A stretch of DNA of 64,000 nt, from contig NZ_CP034072.1 of assembly GCF_003855255.1 (NCBI RefSeq), positions 4,065,585 through 4,129,584 of the forward strand, given 5' to 3'. The notes beneath the pieces are model-generated. The model saw only the letters and a list, made by a program, of their open reading frames with translations. It searched no databases and had not been told where the DNA came from. Both the position numbers and the translations under genes were made by a program. This document shows, piece after piece, positions 1 through 11,966 of this stretch. The stretch comes from Mycolicibacterium nivoides (lineage in GTDB: Bacteria; Actinomycetota; Actinomycetes; Mycobacteriales; Mycobacteriaceae). Position 1 is the stretch's first letter. Each line of letters begins with the position of its first letter.

Positions 1-343
1 GCGCCGCCAGCGCCCGTGCGGACAGGTTGGCCCTGCCGTACAGCACGCAGAACACGACGGCCAGCAGAGCGCCCATCGCGACACTGAAGATCAGGACGCC
101 GAGACCCATGCCGATGTTCGACTGCACACCGCGGGTGAACACCTCGGCGCTCTCGCCGCCGCCGTGCGAATGCCCACCGGCGCCATGTGAATGTTCTGCC
201 GCCTCATGCGCTGCGCCGGCACTGTTCTCGAAGTCGATCGCCCGACCGATGATCGGTTCGATCAGCAGCTTGGCCCAGATGAAGGCGAGCACGCCTGCTA
301 GGGCGCCGGCCAGAATGCCGCGCCCGATGATCTGCTTTTCCAT
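1..343 (-). CDS. cbtA: Cobalt transporter subunit CbtA, 3' end outside window
   Basis: Membrane subunit of the CbtAB cobalt importer, which supplies cobalt for cobalamin. The protein starts MEKQIIGRGILAGALAGVLA with a first membrane segment at about residues 8-25. A histidine-rich loop with HSHG repeats follows at about residues 45-65, a probable metal-binding loop, and then a second hydrophobic segment. The gene runs off the left edge, so the C-terminus is missing. It lies 24 bases downstream of cbtB and is read in the same direction, so both should be controlled by the upstream cobalamin riboswitch. Family assignment rests on the pairing with CbtB and the His-rich loop. Confidence 0.85.
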   Translation of the reverse strand, partial: MEKQIIGRGILAGALAGVLAFIWAKLLIEPIIGRAIDFENSAGAAHEAAEHSHGAGGHSHGGGESAEVFTRGVQSNIGMGLGVLIFSVAMGALLAVVFCVLYGRANLSARALAA

Positions 344-367
344 TTTGTTCGGTATCTCCGCTGCGTA

Positions 368-583
368 TCAGTGGCAGGGGAAACCGAGAAGGTGGCGGGC
401 GTCGTGCACGAACTCGTGCACGTAGGTGTTGTTGCCAAGGACCGAGGTCGCACCCTGGTCCATCCCGACGAAGTAGAGGGCCAGCAGCGCGATGAACGCC
501 GTCAGGGTCAGCCAGAGCACCGCCTTGGTGGCCGACAGGTCGATCGCGGGGGCGTGGCTCTTGCGTGCCTCAGTGGGAGTCAT
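368..583 (-). CDS. cbtB: Cobalt transporter subunit CbtB
   Basis: A 71-residue single-span membrane protein. The transmembrane helix covers about residues 22-40 (AVLWLTLTAFIALLALYF). The C-terminal tail has the spaced histidines typical of CbtB (HEFVHDARHLLGFPCH), likely a metal site handing cobalt to CbtA. The ATG start is preceded by a good ribosome binding site (GAAAGGAC). The length is normal for the family. It is the first gene of cbtB-cbtA and sits directly behind a cobalamin riboswitch, which fits repression of cobalt uptake when cobalamin is plentiful. Confidence 0.9.
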   Translation of the reverse strand: MTPTEARKSHAPAIDLSATKAVLWLTLTAFIALLALYFVGMDQGATSVLGNNTYVHEFVHDARHLLGFPCH

Positions 584-619
584 ACCGGTCCTTTCCGGGA
601 ATTCGCGTCCCAGTCCGTG

Positions 620-706
620 TCGTGACAGGTAAGGGTCTGACTGTTAACAGTGGCGCGGCCGCCCTGGATTCTCACCAGGTTCCTCTGCCTGTCGATTACA
701 GCAGCA
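620..706 (-). promoter_or_regulatory. Cobalamin riboswitch upstream of cbtBA
   Basis: Read on the minus strand, the leader contains the conserved cobalamin-riboswitch core: GGAACCTGGTGAGAATCCAG, then GGGCGGCCGCGCCACTGT, then an AGTCAGACC element in the position of the B12 box. CCTGG and CCAGG form the conserved helix. The element ends about 40 bases before the cbtB start codon, which suits control of translation or termination. Assignment is by motif reading only; the exact 5' boundary is approximate. Confidence 0.85.
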
Positions 707-757
707 TCCTAACCACCGCGCAGGAGTTCTCTGCATCGGCAGGTATGAAACGGATAT

Positions 758-795
758 GAAAAATGCCCCCGCCATTGCGGCGGGGGCATTTTTCG
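758..795 (-). terminator. Rho-independent terminator of clpC1
   Basis: Just past the clpC1 stop codon is a near-perfect stem (arms AATGCCCCCGCC and GGCGGGGGCATT, loop of about four bases) flanked by A/T runs on both sides. The U-run is in the right place for clpC1, and the symmetry means it could also stop transcription arriving from the other side. Confidence 0.85.
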
Positions 796-804
796 TCTTG
801 GACC

Positions 805-3333
<2,529 letters not shown>

Positions 3334-3567
3334 CGGTGGTTACCTGCTCTCCATCGCTAGCGATACCCGCGTACGGCTGCATTCTGTCGGTTTTCTCGTA
3401 GCCCGCACGTAGTACCTACCGTCCACTCTAATGGGCGGCCGTCCCGGGCGCGGAGGTTGGCGGTCCGTTCCGGCGGCGACGCACCCAGTACGAGCTGTCC
3501 ACATCTACTGCTGCAGATGAGCAACGCCGCCGGTCGGCGAATCGTTTCCGAAAAACGCCGCTTTCGG
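3334..3567. other. clpC1 upstream region (intergenic)
   Basis: The roughly 310-base gap between clpC1 and lsr2 holds no convincing gene. It contains the presumed clpC1 promoter and 5' leader, a 12-base palindrome near the clpC1 start, a ClgR-like box at its far end, and the lsr2 terminator. I did not find an unambiguous -10/-35 pair. Confidence 0.6.
3353..3364. promoter_or_regulatory. 12-bp palindrome upstream of clpC1
   Basis: Perfect palindrome ATCGCTAGCGAT starting 20 bases before the clpC1 ATG. It could be a regulator site overlapping the leader or a short hairpin. It lacks the spacer of the ClgR consensus, so the regulator is unknown. Confidence 0.35.
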
Positions 3568-3581
3568 GTTCGCCACTAGCG
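3568..3581. promoter_or_regulatory. Candidate ClgR operator
   Basis: GTTCGC-CACTA-GCG matches the GTTCGC-N5-GCG pattern described for actinobacterial ClgR, the activator of clp genes, and forms the wider dyad TTCGC-N5-GCGAA. It lies 235 bases upstream of clpC1 and immediately next to the lsr2 terminator. The match is seen in the sequence; binding is inferred. Confidence 0.5.
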
Positions 3582-3617
3582 AAAAACTCCGGACCGGGAA
3601 TTCTCACCGGTCCGGAG
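3581..3617 (-). terminator. Rho-independent terminator of lsr2
   Basis: Ten-base-pair stem CTCCGGACCG / CGGTCCGGAG with an 11-base loop, followed on the minus strand by a TTTTT run. It begins 30 bases past the lsr2 stop codon and separates lsr2 from clpC1 transcription. Confidence 0.85.
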
Positions 3618-3646
3618 CTGGCAACTGTCGGTTAAGTTGCGGTCGT

Positions 3647-3988
3647 TTATGTGGCGGCGTGGAAAGCGTCGATGACGTCTGCGGGGATACGGCCACGCGT
3701 CGACACGTTGTGCCCGTTGCGGCGGGCCCATTCGCGGATGGCGGCACTCTGCTCGCGATCGATGGCGCCGCGGCCACGGGCCGGGCCTGCCGCCCGTCCG
3801 CGCCGGCGCCCGCCGACCCGGCGTCCGGCCTCCACCCACTGCTTCAGGTCGTTACGTAGCTTGGTGGCATTCTTGGAGGAAAGGTCGATCTCATAGGTGA
3901 CACCATCGAGGCCGAATTCGACCGTCTCATCGGCGGTGGCCTCACCGTCGAAATCATCGACCAACGTGACGGTCACTTTTTTCGCCAT
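3647..3988 (-). CDS. lsr2: Nucleoid-associated protein Lsr2
   Basis: H-NS-like xenogeneic silencer that bridges AT-rich DNA. The start is set at [16 protein letters not shown], the conserved N-terminus, giving 113 residues, the normal length; upstream in-frame codons do not look like Lsr2. Residues 1-50 form the beta-strand/helix dimerisation domain, then a basic Gly/Arg linker ([15 protein letters not shown]), and a C-terminal DNA-binding domain with the AT-hook-like RGR at about residue 100. The downstream terminator indicates that its transcription ends before clpC1. Confidence 0.97.
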   Translation of the reverse strand: MAKKVTVTLVDDFDGEATADETVEFGLDGVTYEIDLSSKNATKLRNDLKQWVEAGRRVGGRRRGRAAGPARGRGAIDREQSAAIREWARRNGHNVSTRGRIPADVIDAFHAAT

Positions 3989-4107
3989 TACCCCGCACCG
4001 AACCCTTCTGCATACGCATTGGTGACTACGCCTGAGTATCCTGCACCTGCGCCCCAATGTGCCACAAAAACGCACACATTTCCAACGACGCGTGGATCGC
4101 GGCAAGT

Positions 4108-5631
4108 TCAGTTAGTCTGGCGGCGAACAATCGGGAACAAAACCGTCTCCCGAATAGACAACCCCGTCAGCGCCATCAACAAGCGATCGATACCCATTCC
4201 GGTGCCGGTGGTGGGCGGCATCGCGTACTCCAATGCGGCGAGGAAATCGTCGTCGAGAACCATTGCTTCGTCATCACCCGCTGCGGCCGCACGGGCCTGG
4301 GCTTCGAATCGTTCCCGCTGGATTACCGGATCGACGAGTTCGGAATATCCCGTCGCGAGTTCGAAACGCCGTACGTAGAGGTCCCATTTCTCGGTCACCC
4401 CGGGAATGCTGCGGTGAGCCCGCGTCAGCGGCGAGGTCTCGACCGGGAAGTCGCGGACGAACGTCGGGGCCCACAGCTTCTCCCCCACTGTGTGTTCCCA
4501 GAGTTCCTCGACCAATTTTCCGTGCCCGTAGCCACGGTCACGTGGAATCTCCAGCTCGAGTCCGTCGGCAATACGCCACAAGTACTCAACTGATGTGTCG
4601 GGCGTGATCTCCTCACCGAGAGCCTCCGACAGCGAGGGATACATTTCCAATGTGTCCCATTGCCCGTCGAGATCGTAGATAGTGCCATCGGGCAATGGCA
4701 CCTGGCGCGTACCGATCGCTTCGTCGGCAACTTCTTGAATAAGTTCACGCGTGACTACCGCGGAATCGTTGTAGTCGCCGTACGCCTGATATGTCTCCAA
4801 CATCGAGAATTCCGGTGAGTGTGTGGAATCGACACCTTCGTTTCGAAAGTTCCGATTCAACTCGAAAACCCGGTCAAAACCACCGACGATGCAGCGTTTG
4901 AGGAACAGTTCCGGCGCAATCCGCAGGTACAGATCGACATCGAGCGCATTGGAGTGGGTGATGAACGGCCGCGCCGCCGCCCCGCCGGCCAGCGTCTGCA
5001 GCATCGGCGTCTCGACCTCGAGGAAGCCGCGCCGTTCCAGCGCCGAACGCACCGCACGCACCACCGCGACCCGCTGCCGGGCGATGCTGCGCGCCTCCGG
5101 GCGCACGATGAGATCGACATAGCGCTGACGCACCCGGGTCTCTTCGCTCATTTCCTTGTGAGCAACGGGCAATGGCCGCAGGGCCTTGGCCGCCATCTGC
5201 CAAGAGTCGGCCAGCACCGAGAGTTCACCGCGCTTGGAGCTGATCACCTCGCCGTGGACGAACACGATGTCGCCGAGGTCGACGTCGGCCTTCCACGCGT
5301 CCAGCGACTCCTGACCCACCTGGGCCAGGCTGATCATCGCCTGCAGCTGGGTGCCGTCGCCCTCCTGCAGCGTCGCGAAGCACAACTTGCCGGAATTCCG
5401 GGCGAACACGACCCGGCCCGTGACACCGACGACCTCGCCGGTCTGGGTGTCCGCGGCCAGGTCCGGGTAGGCGCTGCGCAGTTCGGCCAGTGAATGTGTG
5501 CGCGGAACGGTTACCGGATAGGGCTCGCGGCCCTCAGCCAGCAGCCGCTCCCGCTTGGCCTGACGAATCCGGAACTGCTCGGGAAGGTCGGCCTGGGACT
5601 GGGACGCGTCGTCGCGATCGGCTGGGCTCAC
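4108..5631 (-). CDS. lysS: Lysyl-tRNA synthetase, class II
   Basis: Charges tRNA-Lys with lysine. An N-terminal OB-fold anticodon-binding domain (about residues 45-150) is followed by the class II catalytic core. Motif 2 includes [18 protein letters not shown] and motif 3 the [15 protein letters not shown] stretch near the C-terminus. I place the start at the GTG reading [11 protein letters not shown] (507 residues); the frame stays open 23 codons further upstream, but those codons are not LysS-like. It lies downstream of the pantothenate genes after a gap of about 155 bases in which I see no gene. Confidence 0.95.
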   Translation of the reverse strand: MSPADRDDASQSQADLPEQFRIRQAKRERLLAEGREPYPVTVPRTHSLAELRSAYPDLAADTQTGEVVGVTGRVVFARNSGKLCFATLQEGDGTQLQAMISLAQVGQESLDAWKADVDLGDIVFVHGEVISSKRGELSVLADSWQMAAKALRPLPVAHKEMSEETRVRQRYVDLIVRPEARSIARQRVAVVRAVRSALERRGFLEVETPMLQTLAGGAAARPFITHSNALDVDLYLRIAPELFLKRCIVGGFDRVFELNRNFRNEGVDSTHSPEFSMLETYQAYGDYNDSAVVTRELIQEVADEAIGTRQVPLPDGTIYDLDGQWDTLEMYPSLSEALGEEITPDTSVEYLWRIADGLELEIPRDRGYGHGKLVEELWEHTVGEKLWAPTFVRDFPVETSPLTRAHRSIPGVTEKWDLYVRRFELATGYSELVDPVIQRERFEAQARAAAAGDDEAMVLDDDFLAALEYAMPPTTGTGMGIDRLLMALTGLSIRETVLFPIVRRQTN

Positions 5632-5785
5632 AAAATGCCAGCTTAAATGAACTCGCGGGCGGGCAATTGCATGCCGACAAGCCCGGCGGCCCTCGGCCAC
5701 GAGCCAATGGACCGGCGGTTCAAGGGCATACCCGCGTCCCGGTGGGGTCAGGCTGCGACCCAGGTGTGCACAACCTCACACCGGG

Positions 5786-6601
5786 TCACCTTGCCGGTTT
5801 GAGCCGTCCACGTTGGCTGTCCCGATTGCGCTCGAACACCAGCCGCAGGCCGTCGAGGGTGAGATGGCGGTCGTAGTGCTCGACCGTGCGCAGGTCCGGC
5901 AGCACCAGCGGCGCGGTGTGGCCGGTGGCCACCACCGCGACGTCACTGCCCGAGAAGCCGTCGACGTCATCGCGGATCCGGCTGACCAGTCCGTCGACCA
6001 GTCCGGCGAACCCGAAAACCGCACCGGCCTGCATGCATTCCACGGTGTTCTTTCCGATCACCGAACGCGGCCGGGTCAACTCGACCCTGCGCAGCGCGGC
6101 CGAGCGGGCGGCCGCGGCGTCGGAGGACACCTGCACACCGGGTGCGATCGCGCCGCCCAGGAACTCCCCCTTGGCCGACACCACGTCGACACAGATCGAC
6201 GAGCCGAAGTCGACGATGATCGCCGCGGTGCCGTATTTATGGTAGGCGGCAAGACAATTCACGATCCGGTCGGCGCCGACTTCCTTGGGGTTGTCGACCA
6301 GCAGCGGGATGCCGGTACGCACGCCCGGCTCGATCAGCACGTGCGGCACCGTCGGCCAGTACTGCTCGAGCATCAGACGCACCTCGTGCAGCACCGAGGG
6401 CACCGTGGACAGCCCCGCGGCTCCGGTCAGGCGCTCGGAATCGTCACCGATGAGGCCGTCGATGGTGAGCGCCAACTCGTCGGCAGTCACCTCGGATTCG
6501 GTCCGGATCCGCCACTGCTGCACCACCTTCGCGTGATCACCTGTACCGGAGATCAGCCCGACGACGGTGTGGGTGTTGCGGACGTCGATGGCGAGCAGCA
6601 T
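5786..6601 (-). CDS. coaX: Type III pantothenate kinase
   Basis: Phosphorylates pantothenate, the first step of CoA synthesis, using an ASKHA-type ATPase fold. The N-terminal phosphate loop reads [27 protein letters not shown] and [13 protein letters not shown] follow at about residues 100-135, then GGAIAPGV. The length of 271 residues is typical. The start overlaps the panD stop by one base, so panC-panD-coaX form one coupled unit for pantothenate supply and use. Confidence 0.95.
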   Translation of the reverse strand: MLLAIDVRNTHTVVGLISGTGDHAKVVQQWRIRTESEVTADELALTIDGLIGDDSERLTGAAGLSTVPSVLHEVRLMLEQYWPTVPHVLIEPGVRTGIPLLVDNPKEVGADRIVNCLAAYHKYGTAAIIVDFGSSICVDVVSAKGEFLGGAIAPGVQVSSDAAAARSAALRRVELTRPRSVIGKNTVECMQAGAVFGFAGLVDGLVSRIRDDVDGFSGSDVAVVATGHTAPLVLPDLRTVEHYDRHLTLDGLRLVFERNRDSQRGRLKPAR

Positions 6602-7017
6602 CAGCGGGGCGACACCAGTTCGGACACGTCCTCTGGGACGTACGCCGGATCATGACCGTGTTCGCCGAGATCGATCTGTTTGTTGTCCCCGTCCACGAAC
6701 ACGATCCGCGGCTGGTAGGCGCGGGCCTCGGCATCCTCCATCACCCCGTAGGCGATCAGGATGACCAGATCGCCCGGGTGAATGAGATGCGCTGCGGCAC
6801 CGTTGATCCCGATCACACCGGTGCCACGCTCGCCGGTGATGACGTACGTCACCAGCCGGGCACCGTTGTCGATGTCGACGATCGTCACCTGCTCGCCTTC
6901 GAGCAGATCGGCGGCCTCCATCAGGTCGGCGTCGATGGTCACCGAGCCCACATAGTGCAGGTCGGCCTGCGTCACCGTGGCGCGGTGAATCTTGGATTTC
7001 AGCATGGTGCGCTGCAT
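6601..7017 (-). CDS. panD: Aspartate 1-decarboxylase
   Basis: Makes beta-alanine from aspartate for pantothenate synthesis. It is a pyruvoyl enzyme made by self-cleavage. The cleavage site is Gly24-Ser25 in [12 protein letters not shown], with the catalytic Lys at position 8 or 10 of [12 protein letters not shown] and Tyr/Asn positions in the conserved core ([11 protein letters not shown]). The length of 138 residues is normal. It overlaps panC and coaX by one base at each end, a tightly coupled operon. Confidence 0.97.
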   Translation of the reverse strand: MQRTMLKSKIHRATVTQADLHYVGSVTIDADLMEAADLLEGEQVTIVDIDNGARLVTYVITGERGTGVIGINGAAAHLIHPGDLVILIAYGVMEDAEARAYQPRIVFVDGDNKQIDLGEHGHDPAYVPEDVSELVSPR

Positions 7018-7961
7018 CAGTTCCTCCAGGGCAGTTCGTGATTGTCGCCGTCGCCGACGCGAGGGTGTCCGTCGATTCCGGCGGACGCTCCGATATCTAC
7101 AGAGATGTTGTCCAGCAGGCGGGTTCGGCCCAGCCGGGCCGCGACCAGCAGCCGGGCCTGACCCTCGCCCGGCGCGGGGCCCAGCATCGGGTCGCGCACC
7201 TCCAGGTAGTCGACGTCGATGGCGGGCACCTCGTCGAGCACGCCCCGGGCCGCGTCGATGGCGGCCGCCGCCCCGCCCGCCGCGGCGTACTTGCCTGCCA
7301 GCAGGGCCGCCGAGAGCGCTCCGGCCTGCTCCCGCTCGTCGGCGTCCAGGTAGCGATTGCGCGATGACATCGCCAGGCCGTCGGACTCCCGAACGATGGG
7401 CACCCCGACGATCTGCACGTCGACGTTGAGATCGGTGACCATCTGCCGGATCAATGCCAATTGCTGATAGTCCTTCTCGCCGAAGAAAGCACGGTCGGGC
7501 CGGACGATCTGGAGCAGCTTGAGCACGACGGTCAGCACGCCGGCGAAATGGCCGGGGCGCGAGGCCCCTTCGAGCTCACCGCCGACAGGCCCGGGCTCCA
7601 CGCTGGTCCGCGGACCGTCCGGGTACATCCCTGAACCGGTTGGGGTGAAGGCGATCTCGACCCCTTCGGCACGCAGTGCGGCCAGGTCCTCGTCGAGCGT
7701 GCGCGGGTAGGCGTCGAGATCCTCCCCCGCGCCGAACTGCAACGGGTTGACGAAGATCGACACCACCACGACCGCGCCGGGAACGCGCTTGGCCGCGCGA
7801 ATCAGCGTCAGGTGGCCCTCGTGCAACGCACCCATGGTGGGCACGAGGGTGACCCGGCGCCCGCTGGCGCGGAGGGCCCGGCTGACCGCCGTGACATCGG
7901 CCGGTGCCGAGTAGACGTTCAGTTCACCGGCGACGAACTTGGGAGAGTTGCTCTGGGTCAT
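7017..7961 (-). CDS. panC: Pantothenate synthetase
   Basis: ATP-dependent condensation of pantoate and beta-alanine. The nucleotidyl-transferase signature MGALHEGH (HxGH motif) lies at about residues 43-50, [15 protein letters not shown] at about 160-175, and a KMSKS-like SSRNRYLD motif near 200. At 314 residues it is normal length. Its start overlaps the end of the upstream DUF2520 gene by four bases and its stop overlaps panD, so all should be translated together. Confidence 0.96.
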   Translation of the reverse strand: MTQSNSPKFVAGELNVYSAPADVTAVSRALRASGRRVTLVPTMGALHEGHLTLIRAAKRVPGAVVVVSIFVNPLQFGAGEDLDAYPRTLDEDLAALRAEGVEIAFTPTGSGMYPDGPRTSVEPGPVGGELEGASRPGHFAGVLTVVLKLLQIVRPDRAFFGEKDYQQLALIRQMVTDLNVDVQIVGVPIVRESDGLAMSSRNRYLDADEREQAGALSAALLAGKYAAAGGAAAAIDAARGVLDEVPAIDVDYLEVRDPMLGPAPGEGQARLLVAARLGRTRLLDNISVDIGASAGIDGHPRVGDGDNHELPWRN

Positions 7962-8944
7962 CCTTGACTCGTTTCAGGGCTGGTTTCCGGGCCTGTATCT
8001 GAGAGCACCGCGAAGACGTCCATGGGCGCATGTGCGCGTTGGGCGGTACGCAGCGAATCGGCCCGATATGCCTGGGCCAGTTGGGGATCCAATGCGCGCA
8101 GGGCTCTCAGGTGAGCGCCCACCGCTGCCGCGTCGCCGCGGGCAACGGGTCCGGTCAACGCCGCCTGGCCGCGTTGCAGCGCGTTTTCCAGCGCGGCCCG
8201 GGCCAACGGGCCCACCACCCGCTCGGGCAGACCGCCGGGCGCATCGCCGACGAGTTCCTGGCCGAGCAGTTCCTCACCGCGCAGTGAGGCCCGCAGCGTG
8301 TCGACGGCGTCGAGCACCAAGGTGACCAGGTGGTTGCTGGCATGCGCCAGCGCCGCGTGGTACTGCGTCCGCGCGTGCTCGGGCACCCGGAACGGCTCCC
8401 CACCGATCTCCAGCACCAGCGACTGACCGATCGCGTAACCGACTTCGTCGGTCGCGGTGATGCCGAAACATGTATCGGGCAACCGCGCGAGGTCCTCGTC
8501 GGATCCGGTGAACGTCATCGCCGGATGGATGGCGAGCGGGATACACCCCTGCTCGGTCAGCGGGGCCAATACCGCGACCCCGTTGGCACCCGAGGTGTGC
8601 ACCACGATCGTGCCGGGCCGCACCACGCCGGTGGCAGCAAGACCGGACACCAGCGATGCCAGCTCCGCGTCCGGAACCGTCAACAGCAACAGCTCAGCCC
8701 GCTGCGCCACGTCGGGGACGGGAAGGATCGAGGTATCGGGCAGCCGGCGCTGTGCCCGCAGCCGGGAGGCCTCGGAGATGGCACTGCAGGCGACCACCAC
8801 GTGCTCGACGCGTTCCAGGGCATAGCCGAGCGCCGTGCCCACCCGGCCCGCCGAAATGATGCCGACGCTGAGCCTGGCAGGACGCAATCCCTCAGGAGGG
8901 GACCACCCGTTTGCAGGGGGCTGCTCCATCGCAGACGACCTCAC
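7958..8944 (-). CDS. Rossmann-like and DUF2520 domain protein (Rv3603c-like)
   Basis: A 328-residue protein of the Rossmann-like/DUF2520 family. The N-terminal half has an NAD(P)-binding fold beginning [17 protein letters not shown] at about residue 27, with [11 protein letters not shown] further on. The C-terminal half is helical, with the [15 protein letters not shown] stretch typical of DUF2520. The architecture resembles ketopantoate and pyrroline-carboxylate reductases. It overlaps panC by four bases. A role in supplying or reducing a pantoate precursor is inference from context; the family has no function I can state as proven. Confidence 0.85.
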   Translation of the reverse strand: MRSSAMEQPPANGWSPPEGLRPARLSVGIISAGRVGTALGYALERVEHVVVACSAISEASRLRAQRRLPDTSILPVPDVAQRAELLLLTVPDAELASLVSGLAATGVVRPGTIVVHTSGANGVAVLAPLTEQGCIPLAIHPAMTFTGSDEDLARLPDTCFGITATDEVGYAIGQSLVLEIGGEPFRVPEHARTQYHAALAHASNHLVTLVLDAVDTLRASLRGEELLGQELVGDAPGGLPERVVGPLARAALENALQRGQAALTGPVARGDAAAVGAHLRALRALDPQLAQAYRADSLRTAQRAHAPMDVFAVLSDTGPETSPETSQG

Positions 8945-9011
8945 AGGATGAATAGGTTTCAGTCGTTCCAGTCCCGCGTTGCGGGTACCGGACGGTCGTC
9001 ACGAGACTAGC

Positions 9012-10532
9012 TCACTCCTCGCGGCGCCTGCGACGCCCGCCTTCGGCAGGGGCGGACTGAAACCGTGCCAGCAGCTCATTCACCGACTGCCCGTCGGCAT
9101 GGTGCCCGTTCGCCGGCTCGGGTTCCGGTTCGCTGCGGTGCCGTGATCCCCGCCGGGGCGGCTCGGGCGGTTGCGACGATTCGGTGGCCAAGGCCGGCGA
9201 CGGCTGGGCCGGCGCGGGCCGGCCGGGATCGGAGGTCTCGGCCGCGGCGGAGTGCCGGCCACGAGGCGGCGGCTCGGGAGCCTGGCCTGCCGACATCGCG
9301 GGTGCCGGCGCCGGGGCCGGTTCGGGGGCCGCTGTCAGGACCGGTTCCGGGGCCGGTTCGGGGGCCGGCGCCGAGGTTTCCTCGGGTGTCGATTCGGGGG
9401 CGCGGCGCCTGCCGACGTACTCGGCCGAGGCTCCGTTCTGGGCCACCGGCGCGGCCCAGTTGCTGCCGGGGGCGCCCGCGGGGATCCACTGCCCCTCGGC
9501 GGGAGCCGGTTGCCAACCCGTGGCCGCGGGTTCGGCAACAGGCGCGGGTGCACTGACCGGCTCCGGTTCGGGGGCCTCGATCGTCGGTGACGGCTGCATC
9601 GGCGGCATGGCCGGTGGCGGTGGCGGTGGCGCCCACGTGGACGGCGGCTCGGGCTGCCTACGGGCGGCCGGTTGCTGCTCAGGCCTGGGCTGAGGCTGCG
9701 GTTCCGGTCGGGGCTCGGGCCGAGGCGCAGGTTGCGGCTCCGGCCGGGACACGGGTTGCGGCTCAGGCCGAGGCTGGGGTTCCGGCTGACGCGGGGGTTC
9801 CGGCTGGCGGGCAGCGTCCTGCTGACGCCGGCGGCGACGGGGCTGTTCACCGGCAGGCATCGGTCGCGACGGCAGGCGATGCGCACCACCCGAGGTCGCC
9901 CAGTCGTTCTCCGGCGGATGCGGCTCGGCCGGAACGTCGATGATCGGGCTTTCCTCGGTACGCGACGTCCGAATGTCGGTGACCTCGACGGGCGGCACAT
10001 CCAGGCGGCTGGCGGTCACCCGGCCCGCGGTACGCACCGTGCTCTTGTCGGTCTCGATGGCCGGCCGGTGCACCAGGTCCGTGTCGAACAGGATTTCCAG
10101 GTTCGCCCGCAATGCGGCCAGCTCGGAACGCAGCGCGGCAACCTCGTCGGCCGCCTGCGCGCGCAGTTCGGAGGCCAGCTCCCGGCGCAGTTGGGTCTCG
10201 ACGGTCAGCTCGTACTCCCGCCGCGCCGAGATCTCCCGATCCAGCTGCAGGTCGTAGACGAACTTCAGATCCCGGGCCTTGGCCTGGTCCAGGTCACTCT
10301 GACGCCGGTAGATGACGGAGACGAAGGCCGCCACCACGGCAGCCCACAGGGCCAGGATGACTGCGAGCTTCAGCAACTCGACGCGATCGGTGAACACCAA
10401 TGCGGAACTGGCCAGAATGGCGAGTACCAGCAATACCGTTAAGAGCAGCCAGCCTGGCCTTCGGCCGCCGCGCCGTGGCCGACCACCGCGGGGCAGAACG
10501 GTCATGCGCCGACTGTACCCGTCACCGGTCAT
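9012..10532 (-). CDS. Proline-rich membrane protein (Rv3604c-like)
   Basis: A 506-residue protein with two membrane helices near the N-terminus (about residues 28-46 and 54-73). A charged coiled coil rich in Ala/Glu/Arg follows (about residues 80-145), then a very long low-complexity region rich in Pro, Glu, Gln and Ala, with repeats of the type RPEPQP. The order and content fit Rv3604c of the folate-pantothenate block. Function is unknown; a cell-envelope anchor or scaffold is a guess. An internal ATG nine codons later (MTVLPRGGRP) could be the real start. Length varies because of the repeat region. Confidence 0.75.
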   Translation of the reverse strand: MTGDGYSRRMTVLPRGGRPRRGGRRPGWLLLTVLLVLAILASSALVFTDRVELLKLAVILALWAAVVAAFVSVIYRRQSDLDQAKARDLKFVYDLQLDREISARREYELTVETQLRRELASELRAQAADEVAALRSELAALRANLEILFDTDLVHRPAIETDKSTVRTAGRVTASRLDVPPVEVTDIRTSRTEESPIIDVPAEPHPPENDWATSGGAHRLPSRPMPAGEQPRRRRRQQDAARQPEPPRQPEPQPRPEPQPVSRPEPQPAPRPEPRPEPQPQPRPEQQPAARRQPEPPSTWAPPPPPPAMPPMQPSPTIEAPEPEPVSAPAPVAEPAATGWQPAPAEGQWIPAGAPGSNWAAPVAQNGASAEYVGRRRAPESTPEETSAPAPEPAPEPVLTAAPEPAPAPAPAMSAGQAPEPPPRGRHSAAAETSDPGRPAPAQPSPALATESSQPPEPPRRGSRHRSEPEPEPANGHHADGQSVNELLARFQSAPAEGGRRRRREE

Positions 10533-10582
10533 CCAGCCTGGCGACCACTACGGCGATTCGGGCAACTACCTCACACAATCCG

Positions 10583-11059
10583 TCACTCCGGCGCGGTGTC
10601 CCCGTTGTCCGGCGGTTCCTCGGGGGACTTGCAACAGTGCTGCAGCCACACCGCCGCGACGGCCAACGCCAGAGCACTGACCGCGGCCACCGCCGCGCCG
10701 GGGGTGTCCTCGCCTGCCACCCGCAGTTCGCCGCGCCGGGGCAGCAGGTACACCAGCACGCCGATCCACCAGCCCGCTACGACGGCGCCAACCCAGGCCG
10801 AGGCCTTGGCGATCACGACCGACCGGGCCACCGTGAGCGGGTGCAGCCGACCTGCGCCGACCCCGATCTGCCCGTCGTTGATCTTGGCCCGCACGTAGAA
10901 CGCCCAGCCCGCCTCGACGAGCGCTACGGCCAGCAGCGAAAGCCCGGTCCACACCGTCAGCGGCGGGAACCACCGGTAGAGCACCCCGATCAGTACGTAG
11001 CCGACGATGGCGACGACAACGACCGCGCCGGCCAGGTCGCGCTTGCGGGTCGGACCCAT
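10583..11059 (-). CDS. DUF3180 family membrane protein (Rv3605c-like)
   Basis: A 158-residue integral membrane protein starting [15 protein letters not shown]. Four hydrophobic helices are visible (about residues 8-27, 32-50, 80-98 and 122-140), the pattern of the DUF3180 family. The start is chosen because its ATG overlaps the folK stop by one base (TGATG); upstream in-frame sequence is out-of-frame folK. It sits inside the folate operon, which suggests co-expression, but no function is known. Confidence 0.88.
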   Translation of the reverse strand: MGPTRKRDLAGAVVVVAIVGYVLIGVLYRWFPPLTVWTGLSLLAVALVEAGWAFYVRAKINDGQIGVGAGRLHPLTVARSVVIAKASAWVGAVVAGWWIGVLVYLLPRRGELRVAGEDTPGAAVAAVSALALAVAAVWLQHCCKSPEEPPDNGDTAPE

Positions 11060-11595
11060 CAGTCCGCCACGGGTTCCGTGTCGAAGTCCAGCGCCAGGTC
11101 GGTGCGCCTGACCCCGGCACGTTCGGCCGGGTCGATCTCCTCCAGCAGGTGCGCCACCCGCCGTGTTCGGCCGACCACCGTCAGCGTGGCATCCGGATCC
11201 ACTGCCAACCACGGGATCAGGACGAAGGCGCGCAGGTGGGCCAGCGGGTGCGGCAATGTGAGGTCGTCGTCGCGGGAAAACACCTCGACGTCACCCTCGT
11301 GGCAGGTGACCAGGTCGACGTCGAGGGTGCGCGGGCCCCACCTCTGCTCCCGGACCCGGTCCGCCTCTTGCTCGAATTGTTGCCCCCGCCGCAGCCAGCC
11401 ATGGCAGTCGAGGTCCGGGTCCTCGGCGATCAACACCGCGTTCAGGAACGGTCCCTGCTCGACTCCGCCCCAGGCGTCGGTCTCGAACACCGGCGACACC
11501 GCGCGCACCGCGGTCCCCAGCCCGTCGACCACCGACTGCAACCGGGCCAACCGGTCACCGAGGTTCGACCCGATCGAGAGCACTGTGGAAGTCAC
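11059..11595 (-). CDS. folK: 2-amino-4-hydroxy-6-hydroxymethyldihydropteridine pyrophosphokinase
   Basis: Transfers pyrophosphate from ATP to the pterin before DHPS in folate synthesis. The family marks are [10 protein letters not shown] at residues 6-15, the [18 protein letters not shown] stretch at about 37-55, and the signature [12 protein letters not shown] near 95-107 with the metal-binding Asp residues. At 178 residues it is normal. It overlaps folB by four bases and the downstream DUF3180 gene by one. Confidence 0.95.
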   Translation of the reverse strand: MTSTVLSIGSNLGDRLARLQSVVDGLGTAVRAVSPVFETDAWGGVEQGPFLNAVLIAEDPDLDCHGWLRRGQQFEQEADRVREQRWGPRTLDVDLVTCHEGDVEVFSRDDDLTLPHPLAHLRAFVLIPWLAVDPDATLTVVGRTRRVAHLLEEIDPAERAGVRRTDLALDFDTEPVAD

Positions 11596-11966
11596 TGGCT
11601 GTTCCCCCTTCTCGAGCGCCGGGCCACCACCGCGACATCGTCGAACGTCAGAGGAATCGGGGCGCTGGGCTTGTGCACCACAACCTCGACCGCGTGCAGA
11701 CGCTCGTCAGTCATGATGGCGTCGGCGATCTCGGCCGAGACCGTCTCGATCAAGTTGCGCGGCGGCCCCGCGACGATGTCCGCCGCCCGCTGGGCCAGCG
11801 CGCCGTAATCCAGGGTGTCCGCCAGCTCGTCGGTGGCCGCCGCCCGGCGCAGGTCGATCCACGCCGTGATGTCGACGACGAACTCCTGGCCATCGCGGCG
11901 CTCGTGGTCGAAGACACCGTGATTGCCCCGAACCCGCAAGCCGCGCAACTCAATTCGATCAGCCAA
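11592..11966 (-). CDS. folB: Dihydroneopterin aldolase
   Basis: Converts dihydroneopterin to 6-hydroxymethyl-dihydropterin. The 124-residue protein has the family N-terminus [20 protein letters not shown], the [10 protein letters not shown] stretch with a conserved Tyr at about 54, the catalytic Glu region [13 protein letters not shown], and the C-terminal [17 protein letters not shown] with the catalytic Lys. It overlaps folP by eight bases and folK by four, part of the compact folE-folP-folB-folK order. Confidence 0.95.
   Translation of the reverse strand: MADRIELRGLRVRGNHGVFDHERRDGQEFVVDITAWIDLRRAAATDELADTLDYGALAQRAADIVAGPPRNLIETVSAEIADAIMTDERLHAVEVVVHKPSAPIPLTFDDVAVVARRSRRGNSQ

Noticed and set aside
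9500..9860. Possible tandem DNA repeat in the Rv3604c-like gene
   Set aside because: It is the coding of the Pro/Glu/Gln-rich low-complexity region, not an independent repeat or CRISPR array.
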